32,889 bases of DNA from Chloroflexus sp. MS-G. Lineage in GTDB: Bacteria > Chloroflexota > Chloroflexia > Chloroflexales > Chloroflexaceae. Each line of letters starts with the position of its first letter. Position 1 is the first letter of the stretch. The stretch covers positions 1 through 32,889 of the forward strand of contig NZ_JPIM01000050.1 in the NCBI RefSeq assembly GCF_000735195.1. Direction: 5' to 3'. A program made the translations under genes and the position numbers. This document shows positions 1-8,851 of this stretch, piece by piece. The notes under the pieces were generated by a model, which searched no databases, was not told the DNA's origin, and saw only the letters and a list, made by a program, of their open reading frames with translations.

Positions 1-377
1 GGGGGAGTATGAACAGGTGTTGCCTACGCCGTTGTTGCCAATCTCTAAGGTCGGTAGGATATGATGTTCGTGTGTTCTGTTCGTTCATACCATCAAGGAT
101 ACATCAAAACCCTCGACCAGATAAAATTTCAGACACGCTCTTAGAGCCTATCTGAAAAATTGTCTCACAGTACAGCGTATGAAACCTGATAGATGTACGG
201 GTACGGCGCCGCTGCACCCCAACCGATCTTCTTCTGCGACAGAGTATTCCGGATAGGCTCTTAAAGACAGGCACGTATTTCAGCAGAGGGTGTGCAGCGG
301 GCCAGGCAGGAACCAATCCCTGCCACTGCACCATCAGGCAGGTGTTCCTCAAGGTAGAATGGGTACCATCCCAAACA
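1..377. other. Gene-free left edge with MITE-like repeat
   Basis: I see no convincing gene here; the short open frames lack family resemblance and good ribosome-binding sites. The main content is an inverted-repeat-bounded element at about 139-266, listed separately. The stretch 1-138 ends in CACGCTCTTA, which resembles the right end of another inverted-repeat-bounded segment at 20299-20545, so it may be the remnant of a second element. Confidence 0.6.
139..266. repeat. MITE-like dispersed repeat, copy 1
   Basis: The element is bounded by imperfect inverted repeats whose core is perfect: AGAGCCTATC at 143-152 and GATAGGCTCT at 252-261. The interior, from the GTCTCACAGTAC motif at 162 to about 250, is repeated with roughly 85 percent identity by eye at 13315-13405. 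It has no coding capacity of its own. This fits a small non-autonomous mobile element or a palindromic intergenic repeat family. No transposase is in the window and I could not define a target-site duplication. Confidence 0.65.
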
Positions 378-1532
378 TTAGGACATTCGTCCTATCCGAT
401 GCAGGCGGGCAAGGCGAAACGGCGCAATATCGTAACTAGTCGTGCCATGCATCGCGAGATCAGACAGTATTTCGCCAACGATTGGTGCTACGCTGAAGCC
501 ACAACTACTCCCTGGGATTGCGATGAGAATCTGATTGTACTCCGGATGGGTATCAATCACGAAATCACCGTCGGGTGTGTGCGTGAAGCGACATGTCTCG
601 GCATACAGCACTTGATTCGCAAACCCCGGCATGGTTTGCGCAAGCCGTTGAGCAATTCGTTCATTCTCTACCGGATCGGGTAAGGGCGGTGGTTCGTAAG
701 GGTCAGCGACAGGTATTCCAGCGCCGTAACGCTCAACTTTGACCCCTTCGCCCAGGTCAGGATAACAGACGAGAAGGTGATCGCCGGGGTGGTGACCGTA
801 ATCGCGTACCACCGGTAAATACCCCAACTTGCTCAAGACGCGATGACGCGGCGAGAAGAAGGCAACCTGCTCGCAGGTAGTGGATAGATCAACCGCTACA
901 TCAAGATGCTGCAACAATACAGAGCTGTATGAACCAGCCGCGATCACTGCGCGCTGTGCCCAGTACACCGTACCATCGGCATCGACTCGCACCCCCGAAC
1001 CCTCTGGTTTGATCCGACTGACCCGCACACCTACGGCAACCTTTGCTCCGTAGCGCCGTGCCTGCTCGACCAACGTCGCAACACAACGCGATGCCGGCAA
1101 TATACCACCTTCAGGCTGATAGATAGCGATGGTCTTGTCAGTCAGGGCGAGCTGCGGAAAACGGGCCCGTAGCTCGTAAAGGCCGAGTATTTCAACCTCC
1201 TCATCAACAGCACCGAGGTGAGCGATGCTAGCCTGGATCGCGGGCGAATCGGCATGGCCAATATCCAGGACACCGGTCTTGATCAGCAATCGTTGACCAC
1301 TATCGTCTTCCAGGCGACGCCAGGCCTGCCGCGCTGCGGCGACCAATCGCATGTGATGGAGACGCGAGTGAACAGAGCTGATCGAGCGCGATAAACCATG
1401 TGAGCTACCACGAGCGTGCCCGATAGTAAACTGTTCGAGTAAAAGCACTCGACGACCACGCCTGGCAAGAGCATACGCTGTTGCTGCACCGATTACTCCG
1501 CCGCCGACAACCAGCACTTCGAGCGCAGGCAT
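378..1532 (-). CDS. FAD-dependent amine oxidase, monomeric sarcosine oxidase / N-methyltryptophan oxidase family
   Basis: The predicted 384-residue protein oxidises a secondary or N-methyl amine, passing electrons via FAD to oxygen. The N-terminal dinucleotide-binding motif VVGGGVIG is at residues 8-15, and a GSSHG motif near residue 42 is typical of the family. Cys314, in the CRFTHTPDGDF motif, matches the cysteine that carries covalent FAD in monomeric sarcosine oxidase. Lys265 matches the family's oxygen-activating lysine. By my alignment, positions equivalent to the carboxylate-binding Arg52 and Lys348 are serines, so the substrate may not be sarcosine. The ATG at 1532 is preferred over an upstream in-frame GTG at 1544 because GTGAGG lies six bases before it. 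It is probably monocistronic, about 215 bp downstream of the Nudix gene. Confidence 0.85.
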   Translation of the reverse strand: MPALEVLVVGGGVIGAATAYALARRGRRVLLLEQFTIGHARGSSHGLSRSISSVHSRLHHMRLVAAARQAWRRLEDDSGQRLLIKTGVLDIGHADSPAIQASIAHLGAVDEEVEILGLYELRARFPQLALTDKTIAIYQPEGGILPASRCVATLVEQARRYGAKVAVGVRVSRIKPEGSGVRVDADGTVYWAQRAVIAAGSYSSVLLQHLDVAVDLSTTCEQVAFFSPRHRVLSKLGYLPVVRDYGHHPGDHLLVCYPDLGEGVKVERYGAGIPVADPYEPPPLPDPVENERIAQRLAQTMPGFANQVLYAETCRFTHTPDGDFVIDTHPEYNQILIAIPGSSCGFSVAPIVGEILSDLAMHGTTSYDIAPFRLARLHRIGRMS

Positions 1533-1746
1533 AGTGAGCCTCACTTCGCGGAGCTGCTAATCATCTACTGGAATCATACGCTGGTGTGTTACAGCGGTAG
1601 TTGTTTACAGTCATTGTGCTCAGGTGGCGAAGCGGTAGGATTTCTCCTGCGGCACACCTGTATGAGCGAAAAGTGAAGAGTGGAAACAGGTGTGAGGGGA
1701 AAGAACGGTTAGGAACATCCTCCCTCGCTCCTTCTTCACCTCATCG

Positions 1747-2466
1747 TTACTCGCGACGATCTTCACGCCAGCGGAAGACGAACTGCTTATCACCGGGACG
1801 GTCACGACGAAAGCGCCAAAGCCTGGTTGGACGCCCACGCCCTTCTCGCATATACGGTGTTTCTTCGAGAATACCAGACTCCTTGATCTTGCGATAAAAG
1901 TTACCTTTATCGAGCTTTTCACCCAGAATCTGCTCGTAAATATGTTTCAGTTCGAGAATTGAAAAGAGTTCGGGCAACAACTGAAAGGCCAGAGTCGTAT
2001 ATTCGAGTTTCGAGCGCAGCCGTGAAAGTGCATACGCCAGAATCTGATCGTGATCGAAAGCAAGCGGTGTCGGCAGGTGATCAACCGGAAACCAGCGCAC
2101 GTCACTATTCTCATCGCTTACCCGGATGGTCTGTACATCGGCGCGGACCAGGGCAATGTAGGCGACGCTAATTACCCTATGACGCGGATCGCGATGCACA
2201 TCGCCGAAGGTATAGAGTTGTTCAAGATAGACATCGCGCACGCCGGTCTCTTCCTCAAGCTCACGGCGTGCTGCCTCTTCAAGTGACTCGTCAAGCCGGA
2301 TGAACCCACCTGGGATCGCCCACTGCCCCTCGAATGGCCAGCGTTTCCGCTGAACTAGCAAGACATGGAGCGTGCGATTGATCAGGCTAAAAATTACGAC
2401 ATCGACTGTGACCGCTGGCAATTGATATTTGCTGACATCGTAAGGCACCGGATGTTCATCCTGCAT
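1747..2466 (-). CDS. Nudix-domain transcriptional regulator, NrtR-like
   Basis: This 239-residue protein has an N-terminal Nudix domain with an intact Nudix box at residues 54-76 (G-x5-E-x7-REL-EEETGV), followed by a C-terminal winged-helix region at about 155-225. That two-domain order is the NrtR-type architecture, in which a Nudix fold senses an ADP-ribose-like or sugar nucleotide ligand and the winged helix binds DNA. The intact box means hydrolase activity is possible. A GGAGGGAG ribosome-binding site precedes the ATG. The gene lies 59 bp after glk on the same strand, and the gap contains two overlapping palindromes, which suggests autoregulation. Its position after rpiA, rpe and glk hints at control of sugar or pentose metabolism rather than NAD synthesis, but that is inference. 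Confidence 0.85.
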   Translation of the reverse strand: MQDEHPVPYDVSKYQLPAVTVDVVIFSLINRTLHVLLVQRKRWPFEGQWAIPGGFIRLDESLEEAARRELEEETGVRDVYLEQLYTFGDVHRDPRHRVISVAYIALVRADVQTIRVSDENSDVRWFPVDHLPTPLAFDHDQILAYALSRLRSKLEYTTLAFQLLPELFSILELKHIYEQILGEKLDKGNFYRKIKESGILEETPYMREGRGRPTRLWRFRRDRPGDKQFVFRWREDRRE

Positions 2467-2491
2467 GATCGAGTTTCTCCCTCCGTTAATA

Positions 2492-2521
2492 TTAGTGTTG
2501 TTTATACACTAAAGTATAAAC
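2492..2521. promoter_or_regulatory. Two overlapping operator-like palindromes upstream of the Nudix regulator
   Basis: Two perfect inverted repeats overlap in the short gap between the glk stop and the Nudix regulator start. The first is TTAGTGT-N7-ACACTAA at 2492-2512. The second is GTTTATAC-N6-GTATAAAC at 2500-2521. A 21-22 bp palindrome next to an NrtR-type gene is the expected form of its binding site. The AT-rich sequence could also include the regulator's promoter. I found no second copy in this window. Confidence 0.7.
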
Positions 2522-2525
2522 GGTG

Positions 2526-3506
2526 TCAACTCATTGCTGCCGCTGCCGCTCCGAGTAACCCTGCCTTCGGTTCGAGGATAACATGAACCGGAATCCGGCT
2601 TAATAATTCGCTGAAACGACCTTTATCGCGGAAGATTTGTAAGAAGCGACTACGCTTCATCAGTGGCAACACACGAGGGGGCAATCCACCGCCAATATAG
2701 ACACCGCCAGTCGCTAAGACCTTCAGAGCCAGATTCCCGGCTTCGGCAGCCAAAATATCGACAAACAGTTCAAGGGTTGTGCGACATACCAGACACATCT
2801 GCTCGGTGGACATGCCGGCCTGAACGATCACAGGAGTTGGATCGCTCGCGGCAGCCAATTGCTCAGCAACCTCTGGTGTTTCCTGTTGAAGTAGGCAATC
2901 ACGGACGAAGGCGTAAAGATTGGGAATACCGATGCCTGAACAGACTCGCTCGTAGCTTACGTGTGTGTAGCGCTGGTGCAAATAGTCGAGCAAATCTTTT
3001 TCGATCCGGTTACGGGGTGCAAAGGTGGTATGGCCACCTTCAGAAGGGTGGGGCCGGTAGCGTTGACCATCCCAGGTGAGAAATGCCTCACCTAGGCCTG
3101 TCCCAGGGGCAATGACCCCTATCGCGCCGCCGGGGATGGGCGATCCGACGGCAAGGGTCTCGACATCGGCAGGTTCAAGGATCGGTACAGACTGCGCAAT
3201 AGCTTCCAGATCGTTGAGCAAGCGCACCGGTGCACCTTTCAGCACATCACTTAGCACAGCGACATCGATTGTCCAGTGTAAATTGGTAATGCTGGCCTTT
3301 CCGGCCATCACCGGCCCGGCGACCCCGAAGGCAGCGCCGGTGATCGAAACCGGATGTTGGGCGCAAAACTCGGCAATAATCGCTTCCAGCCCTGGATATT
3401 GGGCGCTGGGAAAGGTATGCTCTACTAATGGATGGTGTGGCCCGCTGTTCTGATCAAATAGGGCCAGGATGGTCTTGGTACCACCAATATCACCGGCGAG
3501 ATACAT
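2526..3506 (-). CDS. glk: Glucokinase
   Basis: The enzyme phosphorylates glucose to glucose 6-phosphate with ATP. The 326-residue length and motif order match the Escherichia coli Glk family rather than the shorter ROK type. The phosphate-binding motif DIGGTKT is at residues 6-12, the catalytic aspartate lies in LLNDLEA (Asp99), the APGTGLGEAF motif is present, and SEGGHTTFAP gives the glucose-contacting Glu-Gly-Gly-His segment. An AAAGGTG ribosome-binding site precedes the ATG. It lies 31 bp after rpe and 59 bp before the Nudix regulator, in a run of minus-strand sugar-metabolism genes. No missing catalytic residue was noticed. Confidence 0.92.
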   Translation of the reverse strand: MYLAGDIGGTKTILALFDQNSGPHHPLVEHTFPSAQYPGLEAIIAEFCAQHPVSITGAAFGVAGPVMAGKASITNLHWTIDVAVLSDVLKGAPVRLLNDLEAIAQSVPILEPADVETLAVGSPIPGGAIGVIAPGTGLGEAFLTWDGQRYRPHPSEGGHTTFAPRNRIEKDLLDYLHQRYTHVSYERVCSGIGIPNLYAFVRDCLLQQETPEVAEQLAAASDPTPVIVQAGMSTEQMCLVCRTTLELFVDILAAEAGNLALKVLATGGVYIGGGLPPRVLPLMKRSRFLQIFRDKGRFSELLSRIPVHVILEPKAGLLGAAAAAMS

Positions 3507-3537
3507 AAAACACCTTTTCGCTGCACACGAACACTTA

Positions 3538-4209
3538 TCACTTCACACGTGGAACTTCTCCCAGCGCACTGCGTAGGTCGGCGATTGCATCGGCAATGGG
3601 CTGATTGCCAAACACTGCCGAACCAACGACAGCAACGGTTGCACCGGCCGCAGCACAGGCAGCAATCGTCGATGGATTGACCCCACCGTCTACCATAATG
3701 TCAATTGGGCGATTGTTTAGCAGGGTACTCAACCGGTGGACTTTCGTCAAAACCGAGGGGATCAGAGTTTGACCACCAAAACCAGGATTAACTGTCATCA
3801 ACAAGATCAGGTCAACCTGGTCGATCACTTCTTCGATCATACACAGCGGCGTAGCCGGATTGATCGCAACCCCCGCCTTTTTCCCCAGATCACGGATCAT
3901 CTGGACAGCTCGATGGAGATGTGGTGTTGCTTCAGCGTGAATGGTTATCAGATCGGCGCCGGCCGTGGCAAAATCGGTCAGATAGCGTTCAGGTTCGACG
4001 ATCATCAGATGAGTGTCGAGCAGTGCGCCGTAATGATCGGCCAGAGGGCGTAATGCCTGCACGATCAATGGGCCAAAACTAATGTTCGGCACAAAACGTC
4101 CATCCATGACGTCGAGATGGATCCAATCGATACCGGCAGCACAAACCGCAGCCACCTGTTCACCTAAGCGAGCAAAATCAGCCGTAAGAATGGAAGGTGC
4201 GAGCCGCAT
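3538..4209 (-). CDS. rpe: Ribulose-phosphate 3-epimerase
   Basis: This TIM-barrel enzyme interconverts ribulose 5-phosphate and xylulose 5-phosphate in the pentose phosphate and Calvin-type pathways. Motifs expected for the family are present: [10 protein letters not shown] at the N-terminus, [28 protein letters not shown] and the phosphate-binding VDGGVN and VVGSAVF segments. The longer open frame begins at 4236, but the ATG at 4209 is preceded six bases upstream by AGGAG and gives the usual 223-residue length, so it is chosen. The gap to the rpiA stop is 27 bp, which places the two pentose-phosphate enzymes in one transcript. Confidence 0.95.
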   Translation of the reverse strand: MRLAPSILTADFARLGEQVAAVCAAGIDWIHLDVMDGRFVPNISFGPLIVQALRPLADHYGALLDTHLMIVEPERYLTDFATAGADLITIHAEATPHLHRAVQMIRDLGKKAGVAINPATPLCMIEEVIDQVDLILLMTVNPGFGGQTLIPSVLTKVHRLSTLLNNRPIDIMVDGGVNPSTIAACAAAGATVAVVGSAVFGNQPIADAIADLRSALGEVPRVK

Positions 4210-4236
4210 AGCACTCCTGTCAGCGTATTCGTACAT

Positions 4237-4962
4237 TTACCGGGTCATTGTACCGCAATCCGACGCTGCCACGTGTCGGACACCGGTGGCACCGGCGACA
4301 AAGAGATCGGTAGCCAAACCAATGAACAGACCATGTTCGACGATACCGGCCCGTGCTGCCAGCCGTTCTGCCAGAGCTGCCGGATCGGCTATCGGGCCAC
4401 ATGCCCAATCAAGAATGAGATGCCCCTGATCGGTACGGAACGGCTGACCGTCAGCCCGCAACCGCAGTCGTACTGTGCCACCCTGTGCCTCTAACCAGCG
4501 AGCGGTTGCCCGCTGCCCAAAATCAACAATCTCTACCGGAAGCGCAAACCGACTACCGAGCGCCGGTGAGAGTTTACTCTCATCAACAATAATTGCTACC
4601 CGACTGCTGGCCTGGGCAACCATTTTTTCGCGCAGTAAGGCGCCACCGCCTCCTTTAATCAATGCCAGGTGTGGATCAACTTCATCGGCACCGTCGATAG
4701 TTAGATCAACCGTGTTTACCTCATCAAGTGTTGTCAATGGGATGCCCACATCTCGGGCAAGCAGTGCAGTGCCTTCGGCGCAGGGAACACCCACAATATC
4801 GTACAGTTCCCCCTGTCGCAGACGCTCGCCGATTAAGCGGGTCGCGTAAGCTGCTGTACTACCAAAACCCAAACCAACTACCATTCCCGGCTGCACCAAT
4901 GCTACGGCTGCTGCCGCTGCCATTGCTTTGAGTTCCTCGACAGAAACAGATGTTGTGTTCAT
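4237..4962 (-). CDS. rpiA: Ribose-5-phosphate isomerase A
   Basis: The 241-residue enzyme interconverts ribose 5-phosphate and ribulose 5-phosphate. Diagnostic RpiA segments are visible in order: the phosphate-binding GLGFGSTA near the N-terminus, [20 protein letters not shown], with the active-site region around the aspartates and the lysine, VDESKL, and GIVEHGLF near the C-terminus. A GGAGAG ribosome-binding site lies about ten bases before the ATG. The gene starts 21 bp after the stop of the M61 peptidase gene and is followed by rpe, so it is probably the second gene of a five-gene operon ending with the Nudix regulator. Confidence 0.95.
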   Translation of the reverse strand: MNTTSVSVEELKAMAAAAAVALVQPGMVVGLGFGSTAAYATRLIGERLRQGELYDIVGVPCAEGTALLARDVGIPLTTLDEVNTVDLTIDGADEVDPHLALIKGGGGALLREKMVAQASSRVAIIVDESKLSPALGSRFALPVEIVDFGQRATARWLEAQGGTVRLRLRADGQPFRTDQGHLILDWACGPIADPAALAERLAARAGIVEHGLFIGLATDLFVAGATGVRHVAASDCGTMTR

Positions 4963-4983
4963 TACCGGATCACTCTCTCCTAT

Positions 4984-6738
4984 TTACATCTTTTGTAGCC
5001 AGGCCGCACGAGCATACTGTTGAGCATCGGTCGGCGCGGCTACCGATACCAGCGATAGCATATCATAAGGTGCGACGGCCAGTGTCACCGGTACTTCAAC
5101 CAGGGCATCACCGCGGAAGAGCGTTAACCGCACCACATCACCGGGTCGGCGTTCAAGGATGCGTTGGTGTAACCGTTCCTCGTTGACCCGCCAGCCATCG
5201 AGCGCCACTAGTTCATCGTCGGCATACACACCGGCTTCATAAGCTGGGCCATCACTGCGCACTGACGCAACCAGGGTGCGGTCGCCCTGCTTGCGCACAT
5301 TGATCCCCAACCAGGCCGGTGGTTGACCATCAGGGCGGGGCCGACGATATTGCCAGCGCGGTTCGAGACCTACAACTGCGAGCGCCGTCGCGTAATCAAG
5401 TTCTTCCACACCAACAACGTAGCGTTCGTACAGGTCACGGAGAGCGCCGTCAGCGCCACCGATCAGCTCAAGTGCGGCCAGAACAGCTCCCTCTTCAGGA
5501 ATGCCCGGCCCGGTGATCGGATAGCGCTGGTATAGGTAACGCATCACGTCATCAAAGCTCCGTAGACTATTGGTTTGAGCACGGATCGTCATGTCGAAGA
5601 TCCAGCACACCAATGCCCCTTTGAGGTAATAAGAAATGCTTGAATTGATACTATTTTCATCAGGACGGTAGAGCTTGATCCAGGCATCGAAACTACTCTG
5701 TTCGAGGCTTTGTAACCGGCGACCGGGTTGGTTCTGCAATTGCACGATCTTATCGGCCAGCTTCTGAAGGTAACGCTCTTCGCTGATCAAGCCAGCGCGC
5801 ACCAGCAACAGATCATCGTAATAGCTGGTTGCACCCTCCATCAGCCATAACAGTCGCGTGTAGTTCTCATTCTGATAATCAAACGGCCCTAACAGTGCCG
5901 GGCGCAAGCGTTTAACATTCCAGGCGTGAAACAGTTCGTGCGAGGTCAAACTCAAATATCGTTCATAGTTGTCGGTAAATGTCCAGCGATCCACCATATT
6001 TGAGGCGCTGTTCCGATGTTCAAGGCCACCACCACGCCCATCGGTCAAATGCAGAATAAAGGTATAGTCGCGGTACGGCAGGCCGCCAAACATAGCCCGT
6101 TGTACTTCAACAATCCGTCGCGTATCAGCCAGCAGCCGTTCTTCATCTTCATTACCATGGCCCCAAATCGCGATCTGATGCGGAATACCGTCGACCGCGA
6201 AGGTCAACAGGCGATGGGTGCCACACTCCACCGGGCAGTCGATCAGTTCATCGTAATCGAGGGCCTGAAACGAAGCCCGCTGCGGACGGGTAGGATCAGA
6301 TGGCAACGGCGTCAGACCGGTCGTTGCCCGCCAGCCAACCGGCAGATCGATGTGCAAGGTCAGAGGTTCGTGCGTATGACCGTGGACGTACATAAACACA
6401 TTTGCCCCGTTGAAATAGCCGTGCGAGCCATCAAGATGGCTGGTTCGCACGGTGAGATCAAATGCGTAGACGTGATAGGTCACGATCACTCGGGTTGACG
6501 CACCCGCCTCGATCAGCCAGGTATCTTTGCGTGTCTTGCGCCAGGGCAACCGGTTGCCCTGGTCATCAACTGCCTGAAATTCCTGAACATGGCGCGCAAA
6601 CTCACGGATCATATACGAACCGGGTGTCCACGCCGGCAGCGACAGCCGTATCTCGCCGGGCTGGAGGCGATCAATCTCGATCTGGACATGAAACAGGTGC
6701 GAGTGTGGTTTAGGCATTGCGATAGTGTAGATGATCAT
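4984..6738 (-). CDS. M61-family metallopeptidase with C-terminal PDZ domain
   Basis: The 584-residue protein is a zinc aminopeptidase-like enzyme of the M61 (glycyl aminopeptidase) family. The N-terminal beta-rich domain spans about residues 1-170. The catalytic motif HELFH is at 267-271, with Glu268 the general base, and the third zinc ligand is probably Glu301 in WLMEGATSYYDDL. The GGGLEHRNS substrate-binding motif is at about 236-244. A PDZ domain lies at about 470-560. No signal peptide or membrane segment is apparent, so it is probably cytosolic. AGGAG lies six bases before the ATG. It appears to be the first gene of the operon that continues into rpiA; the functional connection to sugar phosphates is unclear. 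Confidence 0.9.
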   Translation of the reverse strand: MIIYTIAMPKPHSHLFHVQIEIDRLQPGEIRLSLPAWTPGSYMIREFARHVQEFQAVDDQGNRLPWRKTRKDTWLIEAGASTRVIVTYHVYAFDLTVRTSHLDGSHGYFNGANVFMYVHGHTHEPLTLHIDLPVGWRATTGLTPLPSDPTRPQRASFQALDYDELIDCPVECGTHRLLTFAVDGIPHQIAIWGHGNEDEERLLADTRRIVEVQRAMFGGLPYRDYTFILHLTDGRGGGLEHRNSASNMVDRWTFTDNYERYLSLTSHELFHAWNVKRLRPALLGPFDYQNENYTRLLWLMEGATSYYDDLLLVRAGLISEERYLQKLADKIVQLQNQPGRRLQSLEQSSFDAWIKLYRPDENSINSSISYYLKGALVCWIFDMTIRAQTNSLRSFDDVMRYLYQRYPITGPGIPEEGAVLAALELIGGADGALRDLYERYVVGVEELDYATALAVVGLEPRWQYRRPRPDGQPPAWLGINVRKQGDRTLVASVRSDGPAYEAGVYADDELVALDGWRVNEERLHQRILERRPGDVVRLTLFRGDALVEVPVTLAVAPYDMLSLVSVAAPTDAQQYARAAWLQKM

Positions 6739-6798
6739 TGCAGCTCCTTATGTCTATTGCCGGCTAATTTTGTTCTGGCGCCCTCACCTTTCTCTCGG

Positions 6799-6832
6799 CC
6801 CCTTTCTCTCCCACCCAGGGGGAGGAAGGGGG
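6799..6832. repeat. GC-rich imperfect hairpin
   Basis: A pyrimidine-rich arm at 6799-6811 can pair, with mismatches, with the purine-rich GGAGGAAGGGG arm at 6820-6832. It lies in the gap between the divergent M61 peptidase and ABC transporter genes, next to a CTCACCTT motif. Similar hairpins occur at 20398-20440 and 20464-20511, so this appears to be a dispersed intergenic repeat type rather than a dedicated terminator. Confidence 0.5.
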
Positions 6833-7016
6833 GCGGATCGGGGTTGAGAACCCGCTCATTCTTTCCTATTTCCTCTTCCCAGTAAAACGCCATCTACCAT
6901 CAACCATTCCCGCGCTACACGATGGTTTATTCTAAACGACCGTAGAAACACCAACACGCTCATTCCACCAGGTGTGCTATGATTAACTGCAAAATAGCAT
7001 AACACGAGCACACGCT

Positions 7017-7916
7017 ATGAATGCGATTGAGACCATTGACCTCACCAAACGCTATGGAAAACGGCTGGCCGTTGATCGACTAAATCTGACGGTCGGCAAG
7101 GGTGAAGTATTTGGCTTTCTCGGCCCTAACGGCGCCGGAAAGACCACAACGATTGCCATGCTGCTGGGACTGGTACGACCAACCAAAGGCCAGGCAATTG
7201 TACTCGGTCACGATGTGCAACGCGAACCGGCACTGGCACTCCGGCGCGTGGGGGCGATGATTGAGGCACCTGCGTTTTATCCGTACCTCAGCGGCGCCGA
7301 TAACCTGCGTGTGCTGGCACGTGCAGGCGGGATACCGGCTGCGCGAGTCAAGGAGGTACTGGAAACGGTCGAGCTAAACGACCGCGCCCGTGACAAGGTC
7401 GCTACCTATTCGCAGGGGATGAAACAACGGCTGGCGATAGCGGCCGCACTCTTACCCGATCCCGAACTGATTATGCTCGATGAGCCAACCAATGGTCTTG
7501 ATCCGGCAGGGACAGTCGAAATCCGTAACCTCATTCGCTCCCTGGCCGCTGGTGGGCGTACCATTTTGCTGTGCAGTCACCTGCTGCACGAGGTCGAACA
7601 GCTCTGCAATCGGGTAGCAATTTTGAAAGAAGGCAAGCTGATCGCAGCTGGCGAAGTGGCAACGTTGCTGCGGCGTGGACAGGGAGTGCGGTTACGGGTT
7701 CAGGGCAATCCCGAACCGGCGGTACATCTCTTGCGTACCCTGCCATGGGTTAGCGGCGTGACGGTGCAAGAGGAAGCGATTATCATTGACGCACCTGTTG
7801 AGCGTGCTGCTGAAATTAACGCTCTGCTGATTCGCGCCGACATCGTGGTGGCCGAGATTGGCGCAAACCATAGCTCGCTGGAAGAGTTCTTCCTAACAGT
7901 GACGAGAACTGAGTAG
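7017..7916 (+). CDS. ABC-2 type exporter, ATP-binding subunit
   Basis: This 299-residue ATPase energises a membrane exporter. Walker A GPNGAGKT is at residues 36-43, the ABC signature YSQGM at 131-135, and Walker B LIMLDEP at 151-157, followed by the D-loop GLDP and an H-loop histidine in LCSHLLHE. The C-terminal 80 residues form the extra domain seen in BcrA/NatA-like drug, bacteriocin or lipid exporters. The partner permease begins five bases after the stop. The substrate cannot be read from sequence. The ribosome-binding site is weak. A TATGAT hexamer at 6978-6983 could be a -10 element, but no good -35 is visible. Confidence 0.93.
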   Translation: MNAIETIDLTKRYGKRLAVDRLNLTVGKGEVFGFLGPNGAGKTTTIAMLLGLVRPTKGQAIVLGHDVQREPALALRRVGAMIEAPAFYPYLSGADNLRVLARAGGIPAARVKEVLETVELNDRARDKVATYSQGMKQRLAIAAALLPDPELIMLDEPTNGLDPAGTVEIRNLIRSLAAGGRTILLCSHLLHEVEQLCNRVAILKEGKLIAAGEVATLLRRGQGVRLRVQGNPEPAVHLLRTLPWVSGVTVQEEAIIIDAPVERAAEINALLIRADIVVAEIGANHSSLEEFFLTVTRTE

Positions 7917-7921
7917 CTGCG

Positions 7922-8839
7922 ATGGATACACGAACGATGTTTACCAACCTCCTGGCTGCCGAATGGCTGAAGATTTCACGCCGTCCGATGGCGCTCCTCT
8001 TGCTGGGTATCTTTCTCTTTTTGACCTTTTTGCAGCAAACGCTCTGGTTTCTGGTCGTCGCGCTGCAAGAGGGAACCTTCAGTGGAGGCCAGGTTACATT
8101 TAATCTGCTCAGTCCGGCAGCGATTGAACAGATTAAACGGCAACTCAGCTTGCCTGGTGTCTTCGGCGCTATGTTGAGTGCAATCAACGGCACTGGTGGC
8201 ATTCTGGCAATTATCTTGACTGCCGGTATCTTTGGAAGCGATTTTAATTGGGGAACGCTGCGGATTCTGTTGACCCGCGCTCCCCATCGGGGAGCATATT
8301 TGCTGGCAAAGCTGGTTGCCCTGCAACTGGCATTGCTGGTTGCAATCATCATCACGCTGGCGATGGGCACACTGCTGGCCTTGCTGTTCGGTACAATCCT
8401 CGGTTTACCGCAGCAGATTGGTATTATTGATCTGTTGTTATTGCCAATTGGTATCCTGCGGGCGCTGATTGTGATGTTACCCTACACGCTCATCGCCGGC
8501 GCCAGTGCCATTGTGGGCCGCTCGGTGATTGCCGGGGTGGGTGGCGGTTTGATCTTTCTTGCCTTTGATGTGAGCGCCGGTTCACTCAATACGATTGGTG
8601 CGGTTGATCCGATGATTCGTGCGCTGGTCAATCTCTTGTTGCAGCCGAACATTAACCGACTGGTGGTAGAAAACAGTCGTATGTTTGGTCTCGACCAGAG
8701 TGTGCTGACCGCCGCGCTCGATCTGAGTCTGTTGCCACCGCAGTGGCAGGCGCTGATCGTGATTGCTGTCTACAGCGCCATCTTCGGTTATAGCGCCTAC
8801 CGCACGCTTAACCGACAAGACATTGGAGGGGCCAATTGA
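7922..8839 (+). CDS. ABC-2 type exporter, permease subunit
   Basis: The 305-residue protein has about six hydrophobic segments and the layout of ABC-2 permeases: an N-terminal cytoplasmic stretch (LLAAEWLKISRRP) leading into the first membrane helix, a large extracytoplasmic loop, then clustered helices through residues 95-215 and a final helix near the C-terminus. It starts five bases after the ATPase gene and surely forms a complex with it. An alternative ATG lies five codons downstream. The gene converges on the antiporter gene, with only 12 bp between stop codons and no recognisable terminator between them. Substrate unknown. Confidence 0.88.
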   Translation: MDTRTMFTNLLAAEWLKISRRPMALLLLGIFLFLTFLQQTLWFLVVALQEGTFSGGQVTFNLLSPAAIEQIKRQLSLPGVFGAMLSAINGTGGILAIILTAGIFGSDFNWGTLRILLTRAPHRGAYLLAKLVALQLALLVAIIITLAMGTLLALLFGTILGLPQQIGIIDLLLLPIGILRALIVMLPYTLIAGASAIVGRSVIAGVGGGLIFLAFDVSAGSLNTIGAVDPMIRALVNLLLQPNINRLVVENSRMFGLDQSVLTAALDLSLLPPQWQALIVIAVYSAIFGYSAYRTLNRQDIGGAN

Positions 8840-8851
8840 GGTGGGTTCGCG

